Shown here piece after piece: positions 1-7,688 of a DNA stretch of 17,128 nucleotides. Within the stretch, counting starts at the first letter, position 1; the number at the start of each line of letters is the position of its first letter. The translations under genes and the position numbers were made by a program. The notes beneath the pieces were generated by a model that ran no database searches, had not been told where the DNA came from, and saw only the letters and a list, made by a program, of their open reading frames with translations. Source of the stretch: Competibacteraceae bacterium UBA3908 (GTDB taxonomy: Bacteria; Pseudomonadota; Gammaproteobacteria; Competibacterales; Competibacteraceae); contig DGFE01000020.1 in the NCBI GenBank assembly GCA_002391525.1, positions 3,592 through 20,719 of the forward strand. The letters are read 5' to 3'.

Positions 1-459
1 GACGCCCACGCGGTCGCCTATCTGCTGAAGCCGGTCCGACTGGAACGGCTGGAACGGGCCCTGGCCAGCGCCAGCCGCCTGAATCGCGCCCAGTTGGCCA
101 GCCTGACGACCGAGCGCGCGGAAACGGGCCGCACCCACATCCGCGCCCGCCTGGGGCAACGGCTGGAACTGATCCCGCTGACGGACGTGGCCTATTTCCA
201 GGCCGACCAGAAATACGTTACGGTCCGTCACCGCCACGGTGAGGCGCTGATCGAGGACTCGTTGAAGACGTTGGAAACCGAATTGGGAAGGCGGGCAATC
301 CGGGCTCACCGCAACGCGCTGGTCATGGCGGCGCGCATCGCCGGCCTGGAGAAAACCGCTGCTGGCAACGTCGCCCTGGTTTTCGACAATATTCCCGACC
401 GGCTGGAGGTCAGCCGCCGCCATCTCGCGGTGGTCCGCCACTACCTCAAAAACGCCTGA
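1..459 (+). CDS. LytTR-family response regulator, AlgR-like (5' truncated)
   Basis: This is the C-terminal 152 residues of a two-component response regulator. The reading frame is open from base 1, so the start lies outside the window. Residues 1-21 are the end of a receiver domain, with the typical YLLKPV segment containing the conserved Lys-Pro of the last strand and helix. After a short linker, residues about 42-150 form a LytTR DNA-binding domain, recognisable from YFQADQKYVTVRH, the SLKTLETEL helix and the IRAHRNALV segment. These closely resemble AlgR of Pseudomonas, a regulator of alginate and pili, but the target genes here are unknown. The phospho-accepting Asp is not in view. The gene converges on the HIT-family gene, with 18 bp between the two stop codons and no clear terminator hairpin. 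The family is confident; calling it AlgR rather than another LytTR regulator is less so. Confidence 0.85.
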   Translation, partial: DAHAVAYLLKPVRLERLERALASASRLNRAQLASLTTERAETGRTHIRARLGQRLELIPLTDVAYFQADQKYVTVRHRHGEALIEDSLKTLETELGRRAIRAHRNALVMAARIAGLEKTAAGNVALVFDNIPDRLEVSRRHLAVVRHYLKNA

Positions 460-477
460 GCGGATCCGGCGGCGGTC

Positions 478-822
478 TCAGCCCGGCGGCCAGCCCAGTT
501 CCCGGCCCGCCAGCAGATGCATGTGGACGTGAAAGACGATCTGGCCGGCGTCGCGGTTGCAGTTGATCACGGTCCGGTAGCCGCTTTCCGCCACGCCCAG
601 CTCGGCCGCCACCCGTTGGCCGGCCAGATACAGCCGCCCGATCAGGGTCGCGTCCGCCTCGGTCAGATCGTTGAGGGTGGGAATATGTCGCCGGGGCACG
701 AGCAGCAGATGAACCGGCGCTTCGGGATTGATGTCGCGGAACACCAGCACCTCGCCGTCATCGTAGAGCTTGGCGGCGGGAATCTCGCCCGCGGCGATCC
801 TGCAGAAAAGGCAATCGGTCAT
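478..822 (-). CDS. HIT-family (histidine triad) nucleotide-binding hydrolase, HinT-like
   Basis: This 114-residue protein has the full length of bacterial HinT-type purine nucleoside phosphoramidases, cytoplasmic enzymes that hydrolyse AMP-lysine and similar nucleotide conjugates. It begins MTDCLFCRI, whose C4-x2-C7 pair is the zinc-binding start seen in many HIT proteins. It ends with the histidine triad H98-V-H100-M-H102 followed by LLAGR. The ATG at 822 was chosen because the homology begins exactly there and a GGAG-like ribosome site lies about 9 bases upstream. The open frame continues upstream only across recR and shows no homology. The gene follows recR by 20 bp and is probably the last gene of the dnaX-ybaB-recR transcript. 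The physiological substrate cannot be read from sequence. Confidence 0.9.
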   Translation of the reverse strand: MTDCLFCRIAAGEIPAAKLYDDGEVLVFRDINPEAPVHLLLVPRRHIPTLNDLTEADATLIGRLYLAGQRVAAELGVAESGYRTVINCNRDAGQIVFHVHMHLLAGRELGWPPG

Positions 823-842
823 GACGCTCGCTCCGGTAAGGC

Positions 843-1439
843 TCACAATTCCCGGCGACCCGCGAACGCGTGCGCCAGCGTGCCGCCGTCCACGTATTCC
901 AGTTCCCCGCCCAGCGGCACGCCATGAGCGATGCGGGTGGCGCGGATGCCGCGCTCGCGGGCCAGTTCGGCGATGTAGCAGGCGGTCGCCTCGCCCTCCA
1001 CGGTCGGATTGGTGGCCAGAATGATCTCGCGGACCACACCCTCGTCCAGCCGCGCTTCCAGGGTCTCCAGCCCCAGTTCCGCCGGACCGATGCCGTCCAG
1101 CGGCGACAGATGGCCCATCAGCACGAAGTACAAACCCTGAAAACCGGTGGCCTGCTCCACCGCCAGCACGTCGGCGGGCGTTTCGATCACGCACAACAGC
1201 GCGCGGTCGCGGCGCGGGCTGGCGCACAGGGCGCAAACCTCGGTCTCGCTCAAATCGCGGCACAGCCGGCAGCGGCCAATACCCTCCAGCGCCGCCTGCA
1301 ACGCCTCGACCAGCCGCCGCGCGCCGTCGCGATCCCGTTCCAGGAGGTGCAGCGCCATCCGCTGGGCGGATTTCGGTCCCACCCCCGGCAGACAGCGCAG
1401 CGCCATCATCAGCCGATTCAACAGCGGCGAGGCGGCCAC
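843..1439 (-). CDS. recR: Recombination mediator protein RecR
   Basis: RecR works with RecF and RecO to load RecA onto SSB-coated single-stranded DNA during gap repair. The 198 residues match the family length. Residues 10-30 hold the helix-hairpin-helix (LPGVGPKSAQRMA). C57, C60, C69 and C72 form the zinc finger. A Toprim domain follows, with the conserved VIETPAD near 84-90, then MGHLSPLDGIGP and ATNPTVEGEATA, and near the C-terminus HGVPLGGELEYVD. The start codon is GTG at 1439, which aligns with the E. coli start (M-x-x-SPLL); the ribosome site is weak. The gene lies 9 bp after ybaB, and the ybaB-recR pair downstream of dnaX is a conserved operon. No key residue appears to be missing. Confidence 0.97.
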   Translation of the reverse strand: MAASPLLNRLMMALRCLPGVGPKSAQRMALHLLERDRDGARRLVEALQAALEGIGRCRLCRDLSETEVCALCASPRRDRALLCVIETPADVLAVEQATGFQGLYFVLMGHLSPLDGIGPAELGLETLEARLDEGVVREIILATNPTVEGEATACYIAELARERGIRATRIAHGVPLGGELEYVDGGTLAHAFAGRREL

Positions 1440-1448
1440 GGCGAACCG

Positions 1449-1784
1449 TCAGAGCGGCAGCTTGAAATCGCCCAGCATCCCCGGCGGCAAGCCCATGCCC
1501 GAGGTCAGGCCGGACATCTTGTCCTGCACGGTCCGCTCGACCTTGTGGACGGCGTCGTTGAACGCGGCGGCGACCAGATCCTCGAGCATGTCCTTGTCGT
1601 CCCCGACCAGGCTGTCGTCGATCCGCAGCCGTTTGACCTCGTAACGGCCGGTGATCGTCACGCTGACCAGGCCACCGCCGGATTCGCCGGTGATTTCCAT
1701 CGTCGCGATTTCCGCCTGCGCCTTTTGCAGGTTTTCCTGCATCTTCTGCGCCTGCTTCATCAGGTTGCCCAAACCGCCTTTCAT
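1449..1784 (-). CDS. ybaB: YbaB/EbfC nucleoid-associated protein
   Basis: This 111-residue protein belongs to the YbaB/EbfC family of small dimeric DNA-binding nucleoid proteins. The N-terminal stretch GGLGNLMKQAQKMQENLQKA is the characteristic amphipathic helix. The middle strand region carries SGGGLVSVTITG and the RYEVKRLRID motif, and the Gly/Met/Pro-rich tail (GLTSGMGLPPGML) is also typical. The ATG at 1784 was chosen because homology begins there and a strong GAGGAGAG ribosome site precedes it. Much longer in-frame extensions upstream only shadow dnaX. It sits 47 bp after dnaX and 9 bp before recR, the usual order. The exact role is debated even in E. coli, so the functional call stays general. 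Confidence 0.95.
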   Translation of the reverse strand: MKGGLGNLMKQAQKMQENLQKAQAEIATMEITGESGGGLVSVTITGRYEVKRLRIDDSLVGDDKDMLEDLVAAAFNDAVHKVERTVQDKMSGLTSGMGLPPGMLGDFKLPL

Positions 1785-1831
1785 CGTCTCTCTCCTCTCG
1801 GTCGGAACCGGGTCATGCGACGACGGAACCG

Positions 1832-3409
1832 CTAGCCGTCGGTTTCGTCGAGTGGATGGATCGCTACGATCCGCGCACCGAACGTTGCCTGCATGTCCCG
1901 CACATGTGGATCCTGATTGACCTGCTCGGCGGCGGCCTGCCGCCGTTCCGCCTGCCGTTCCTTCCGCTGACTGGCCGGCGTCGCCGCCGTCACGTCGCCG
2001 ATCTGGAATCGCAGCGTAACCGGTCCGCCGAAATGCCGCTCCAGGGCCACCATCAGCCGCTCCTCGACAGTCTTGGTGAGTAGCTGGGCGTGGCCGGGTT
2101 CCAGGGCCAGACAGAAATCGCGACCCTCGCGCGCGACCAGCGCGCAGTTCAAGGCCACCTGCCGGGTCATGCCGCCCAGACCCAGTTGCTCGACCAGGGC
2201 GTTCCATTCCGAAACCGGCTGCGCCGGGGTCGGCGCCGCTGGCAACGCGGGTCGCGCGACCGCCGGTGTCGGGGTGGGCCGAGCGGACGTGGATTCCGGC
2301 GCCGACGCCGCGCGTTCCAGCGTCGCCGGACGAAAACACAGCATCCGCAGCAATACCATCTCGAAACCACCGCGCGGATCGGGCGTCAGCGGCAGATCGC
2401 GCCGGCCCAGCAGGGCGATCTGGTAGAACAGCTGCACGTCTTCCGGCGGCAGGGCATGGGCCAGCCGCCGCAATTCCTCGGGATCGTCCGGGCCGTCGGC
2501 TGGCGCCGCCTCGGGCGCGACCTGAACCAGCGCCACCCGTTGCAACAGCGACGCCAGATCGGCCAGCACCGCCGCGTAATCGGGCGCGGCCTGGTCCAGT
2601 TCAGCCACCAGCCGCAGCAGCGCCGGCGCGTCGTTGGCCGCCAATGCATCCACCAGATCGACCACCCGGCGCCGGTCGATGCCGCCGAGCATGGCGCCGA
2701 CCGTCGCCTGCTCCACCCGGCCACCGCCAAAGGCGATAGCCTGATCCAGCAGGCTCAGGGCATCGCGCATACTGCCGTCGCCGGCGCGGGCGATCAGCCG
2801 CAGCGCCTCCTCATCGCCGGGAATACCCTCCTGCTCCAGAACCTGGCCGAGATACCGGGCGATCAAATCCGCCGGCAGGCGCTTGAGGCCGAACTGAAGA
2901 CAGCGCGACAGCACGGTGACCGGCAGCTTCTGGGGATCGGTGGTGGCCAGCAGAAACTTGACATGCGGCGGCGGCTCCTCCAGCGTCTTCAGCAAGGCGT
3001 TGAAGCTGTGGGTGGAAAGCATGTGCACCTCGTCGATCAGGTACACCTTGAAGCGGCCCCGGCTGGGTGCGTACTGCACGTTTTCCAGCAGCTCGCGGGT
3101 GTCCTCGACCTTGGTGCGGGACGCGGCGTCCACCTCGATCAGGTCCACGAACCGGCCGGCGTCGATCTCCCGGCAGGCGGCGCATTCGCCGCAGGGCGTG
3201 GAGGAAACGCCGGCTTCGCAGTTCAGCGACTTGGCGAAAATCCGGGCGATGGTGGTCTTGCCCACGCCGCGAGTGCCGGTGAACAGGAAGGCGTGATGCA
3301 GCCGCCGCCGGTCGAGCGCGTTGGTCAGGGCGCGGACCACGTGTTCCTGACCGACCAGTTCATGGAACGTGCGTGGCCGCCATTTGCGGGCCAGAACCTG
3401 ATAGCTCAT
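1832..3409 (-). CDS. dnaX: DNA polymerase III subunit tau (DnaX)
   Basis: DnaX is the ATPase subunit of the clamp-loader complex that loads the beta clamp and joins polymerase core to helicase. The protein has 525 residues, shorter than the 643 of E. coli tau. It opens MSYQVLARKWRPRTF. The Walker A motif GTRGVGKT lies at 45-52, the zinc module uses C64, C73, C76 and C79, Walker B (LIDEVH) is near 124-129, and the SRC arginine-finger motif is at 168-170. A Pro/Ala-rich linker near 365-400 precedes the C-terminal part. I see no A-rich slippery heptamer like the one that makes gamma in E. coli, so tau alone seems likely. Just before the ATG, AGGCGG at ribosome-site distance could pair with CGCC in a small hairpin. 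The SRP RNA gene lies 90 bp upstream. Confidence 0.97.
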   Translation of the reverse strand: MSYQVLARKWRPRTFHELVGQEHVVRALTNALDRRRLHHAFLFTGTRGVGKTTIARIFAKSLNCEAGVSSTPCGECAACREIDAGRFVDLIEVDAASRTKVEDTRELLENVQYAPSRGRFKVYLIDEVHMLSTHSFNALLKTLEEPPPHVKFLLATTDPQKLPVTVLSRCLQFGLKRLPADLIARYLGQVLEQEGIPGDEEALRLIARAGDGSMRDALSLLDQAIAFGGGRVEQATVGAMLGGIDRRRVVDLVDALAANDAPALLRLVAELDQAAPDYAAVLADLASLLQRVALVQVAPEAAPADGPDDPEELRRLAHALPPEDVQLFYQIALLGRRDLPLTPDPRGGFEMVLLRMLCFRPATLERAASAPESTSARPTPTPAVARPALPAAPTPAQPVSEWNALVEQLGLGGMTRQVALNCALVAREGRDFCLALEPGHAQLLTKTVEERLMVALERHFGGPVTLRFQIGDVTAATPASQRKERQAERRQAAAEQVNQDPHVRDMQATFGARIVAIHPLDETDG

Positions 3410-3499
3410 GCGGCGATCCGCCTAGCGGGTAATCCGGAACCTTCGAAGCGGGCCTGGCACAAAACCTGCCGGCCTGTTGCCTTGCGCTTTCGAAAGGGT

Positions 3500-3611
3500 G
3501 GCGGTCCCTACCGGCCACACCCCGGCGCCCGAGGCCACTGCTGCCGCTGCTCCCTTCCGGGCCTGACGGGGTTCACAGCTTGTCGTCGCGGGGGAACCGA
3601 TACGGACCGCC
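3500..3611 (-). ncRNA. ffs: 4.5S RNA, bacterial signal recognition particle RNA
   Basis: On the minus strand this segment contains the near-invariant SRP domain IV sequence GTCAGGCCCGGAAGGGAGCA, with the GGAA tetraloop and the asymmetric internal loops that bind Ffh. The ends pair perfectly (GGCGGTCC at 3604-3611 with GGACCGCC from 3500-3507), giving a hairpin of about 112 nt, close to E. coli 4.5S RNA (114 nt). The RNA forms the SRP with Ffh and targets membrane proteins to the Sec translocon. It lies between tRNA-Ser(GGA) and dnaX, a frequent gammaproteobacterial arrangement. Exact ends are set by the terminal pairing and may be off by a few bases. Confidence 0.96.
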
Positions 3612-3666
3612 ATTGCAACCAGCGGGTCGGGCGGCGTTGCCGCCGATAGAACGATCCTGGGAAATT

Positions 3667-3756
3667 TGGCGGAGAGAGAGGGATTCGAACCCTCGTTAGA
3701 GTTACCCCTAAACAGCATTTCCAGTGCTGCGCCTTCGACCGCTCGGCCATCTCTCC
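3667..3756 (-). tRNA. tRNA-Ser (anticodon GGA)
   Basis: This is a 90-nt class II tRNA with encoded CCA. The acceptor stem pairs GGAGAGA (3750-3756) with TCTCTCC, and the discriminator is G73. The anticodon stem CAGCA/TGCTG encloses CTGGAAA, giving anticodon GGA (serine UCC/UCU). A long variable arm (TTTAGGGGTAACTCTAAC region) is present as expected for tRNA-Ser, and the T arm reads GAGGG-TTCGAAT-CCCTC. It lies 55 bp upstream of the SRP RNA and may share its transcript. A GGCGGC-AAC-GCCGCC hairpin at 3630-3644 lies between them but has no U-tract, so it is not a convincing terminator. Confidence 0.97.
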
Positions 3757-3791
3757 GGGATGTCGCCGCTTTCCTCGCGGCAGGGGGGGTA

Positions 3792-3821
3792 AGACTACCC
3801 GAAGCGGCCGCACCGAGGCAA
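3792..3821 (-). promoter_or_regulatory. possible sigma70 promoter for tRNA-Ser and SRP RNA
   Basis: On the minus strand TTGCCT (3816-3821) and TAGTCT (3792-3797) are separated by 18 bp, and the -10 lies 35 bp upstream of the mature tRNA-Ser 5' end. The -35 is good but the -10 matches only half of the consensus, so this is a tentative call. It is the only promoter-like pair I see between the pnp stop and the tRNA. Confidence 0.35.
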
Positions 3822-3846
3822 GTCATCACCACGGCGCCGCTCCGGT

Positions 3847-5928
<2,082 letters not shown>

Positions 5929-5965
5929 GAAAGCGTCCTGTGCGGCGAAAAATCGGTGGGAATCC

Positions 5966-6235
5966 TCAGCGGCGCAGGCCAAGGCGGCTGATCAAGTCCT
6001 GATAACGTTGCAGATCCTTTTTCTTCAGATAATCCAAAAGCTTGCGACGCTGGTTGACCATCTTCAGCAACCCGCGCCGGGAATGGTGATCCTTTTTGTG
6101 ATCGCTGAAATGCGATTGCAGGCCGTTGATGCGGGTGGTCAGCAACGCGACCTGGACCTCGGGCGAGCCGGTGTCGGCGGAGCCACGCTGAAAGTCCCGC
6201 ACGACCTGGGCCTTCTGTTCGGTATTGAGCGGCAT
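5966..6235 (-). CDS. rpsO: 30S ribosomal protein S15
   Basis: S15 is a primary 16S rRNA-binding protein that nucleates the platform of the 30S subunit. The 89 residues equal the E. coli length and share the diagnostic segments TGSPEVQVALLTTRIN, the HKKDHHSRRGLLKMV helix-turn and RRKLLDYLKKKD, ending in LGLRR. The ATG at 6235 was chosen over one five codons upstream because it aligns with the family start (MPLNTEQK) and has GGAG 9 bases before it. It lies between truB (105 bp upstream) and pnp, the universal gammaproteobacterial order. E. coli S15 represses its own translation through a leader pseudoknot; I could not establish an equivalent fold here. Confidence 0.98.
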   Translation of the reverse strand: MPLNTEQKAQVVRDFQRGSADTGSPEVQVALLTTRINGLQSHFSDHKKDHHSRRGLLKMVNQRRKLLDYLKKKDLQRYQDLISRLGLRR

Positions 6236-6285
6236 CGGGTAAAACTCCAATTCGGATTCGGTCAGTCAATTAAATCAAGCGTGAA

Positions 6286-6332
6286 ATATTAACCCCAGCG
6301 GGCCCGATCAACAAGCAAACCTGTTTTCAGGT
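6286..6332 (-). promoter_or_regulatory. truB-rpsO intergenic region: weak hairpin and possible rpsO promoter
   Basis: The 105-bp truB-rpsO gap is locally AT-rich. On the minus strand a small hairpin ACCTG-AAAA-CAGGT (6319-6332) is followed by TTGCTTGTTG, a weak terminator at best. Next come TTGTTG (6309-6314) and TAATAT (6286-6291), spaced by 17 bp, a possible internal promoter for rpsO-pnp. E. coli also has a promoter for rpsO in this position. Both hexamers are poor matches to consensus, so this is tentative. Confidence 0.3.
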
Positions 6333-6340
6333 CGCCAGGT

Positions 6341-7249
6341 TCAGCGGCCCAGCAGCCGGCGCGGCGCGACCCGGCCATCGTCCAGGATTTCGCCGACACC
6401 CAGAAACCGCTGTTCGTCCTGATACAAACGCACCCAGCCCTGGGTGGGTGCGCGCGGCACCAGCACCGGCTGGCCCTGCCGCAGATAGAAGGCCGCGTCG
6501 CCCCGCAGGCGCACCGCCGGCCAATCCGCCACGGCGCTGTCCAGGGGCAACAAGCATTCGTCCAGGGCCGCCAGCCCCCGTTCGGCCCGCTCGCGCAGTG
6601 TCTCCAGCGTCACCATCCGCGCGGCGTCATACGGTTCCACTGCTGTGCGGCGCAGCGCCGCGACATGCGCGCCGCAGCCCAGCGTTTCGCCGAGATCGGC
6701 GGCCAGGACCCGGACGTAGGTCCCCTTGGAACAGCGCAGTTCGCACTCCAGTTCCCCGCCCTCCAGGCGCAGCAGCCGCAATTCGCGCACGGTCACCTCG
6801 CGCGGCGCGCGTTCGACCTCGATGCCCCGGCGCGCCAGCTTGTACAATGGTTGGCCGTCGCGCTTCACGGCGGAATACATGGGTGGAATCTGCTGGATCA
6901 CGCCGGTGAACCGGCGCAACGCGGCTTCGACCTGTTCGCGGCTGAGCGGACCCACCGGCCGGGTGGCGATGATTTCGCCCTCGGCGTCGCCAGTGGCGGT
7001 GGTCACGCCCAGCCGGCACGTGAACCGATACGTCTTGTCGGCGTTCAGCAATACCCCGGACAGCTTGGTGGCCTCGCCCAGGCAGAGCGGCAACAGGCCG
7101 CTGGCCAGCGGGTCGAGGCTGCCGGTATGGCCGGCTTTTTGCGCCTGATACAGCCGCTTGACCGTCTGTAGCGCCGCGTTCGAGGTCCAGCCGACCGGCT
7201 TGTCCAGCAACACGATCCCGCTGACCGGACGGCGCTGACGACCGGTCAC
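6341..7249 (-). CDS. truB: tRNA pseudouridine(55) synthase TruB
   Basis: TruB converts U55 in the T loop of tRNAs to pseudouridine and acts as a tRNA chaperone. The 302-residue protein contains GIVLLDKPVGWTSN at the start and the catalytic motif GHTGSLDPLASG with nucleophile D46. It also has MYSAVKRDGQPLYKLAR, CSKGTYVR and GCGAHV, with a C-terminal PUA-like domain ending EILDDGRVAPRRL. The start is GTG at 7249: its first three bases overlap the rbfA stop (GTGA), and GGAGG lies 7 bases upstream, inside rbfA. This overlap points to translational coupling. Longer in-frame extensions upstream lack homology. It sits in the rimP-nusA-infB-rbfA-truB-rpsO-pnp array. Confidence 0.96.
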   Translation of the reverse strand: MTGRQRRPVSGIVLLDKPVGWTSNAALQTVKRLYQAQKAGHTGSLDPLASGLLPLCLGEATKLSGVLLNADKTYRFTCRLGVTTATGDAEGEIIATRPVGPLSREQVEAALRRFTGVIQQIPPMYSAVKRDGQPLYKLARRGIEVERAPREVTVRELRLLRLEGGELECELRCSKGTYVRVLAADLGETLGCGAHVAALRRTAVEPYDAARMVTLETLRERAERGLAALDECLLPLDSAVADWPAVRLRGDAAFYLRQGQPVLVPRAPTQGWVRLYQDEQRFLGVGEILDDGRVAPRRLLGR

Positions 7250-7662
7250 ACCGCGTCCTCCGGGGGCGCGCCATCCGTCGCCGTCCCGATCCCGTCGTGA
7301 TGCCGATCCGCATCGGCGGCCACCGCGGCGTCGATCAAGGCCGACAGCCGCGCGCCACGCTCCACCACTTCGTCGTAGCGGAACTCCAGTTTCGGCACGA
7401 TGCGGATGCGCATTCGCCGGCCCAATTCCCGCCGCAGCAGCGGCGCGGCGCGGTTGAGTTCGGCCACCCGCTCGGTCCGCTCGGCCGGGTCGCCCAGCAG
7501 GGTCACGTAAATCCGGGCATACGTCAGATCGCGACTGACCTCGACGCTGGTCATCGAGATCAAGGTCAGTCGCGGATCGCGCAGTTCGTCGCGGATCAGC
7601 TCCGCCAGTTCCCGGCGAATCTGTTCGCCGACCCGGCGGGTGCGCGGGAATGCTTTCATCAT
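7246..7662 (-). CDS. rbfA: 30S ribosome-binding factor A
   Basis: RbfA is a KH-type assembly factor for the 30S subunit, acting on the 5' helix of 16S rRNA and in cold adaptation. The 138 residues (E. coli 133) show the family features RRVGEQIRRELAELI, DPRLTLISMTSVEVSRDLTYARIYVT and the C-terminal RIRIVPKLEFRYDE. Two ATGs stand side by side at 7662 and 7659; I used the first, with GGAG 12 bases upstream, but the second is equally possible. The Asp/Ala-rich tail is variable in the family. It begins 26 bp after infB and its stop overlaps the truB start, so the three are probably cotranscribed. Confidence 0.95.
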   Translation of the reverse strand: MMKAFPRTRRVGEQIRRELAELIRDELRDPRLTLISMTSVEVSRDLTYARIYVTLLGDPAERTERVAELNRAAPLLRRELGRRMRIRIVPKLEFRYDEVVERGARLSALIDAAVAADADRHHDGIGTATDGAPPEDAV

Positions 7663-7688
7663 CGTTCGATTTCGCTCCGCGGTCCGCG

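Noticed and set aside
1832..3409. Programmed -1 frameshift in dnaX producing gamma
   Set aside because: No A-AAA-AAG-like slippery heptamer is visible in the coding strand.
3630..3644. Terminator between tRNA-Ser and SRP RNA
   Set aside because: The GGCGGC-AAC-GCCGCC hairpin has no following U-tract.
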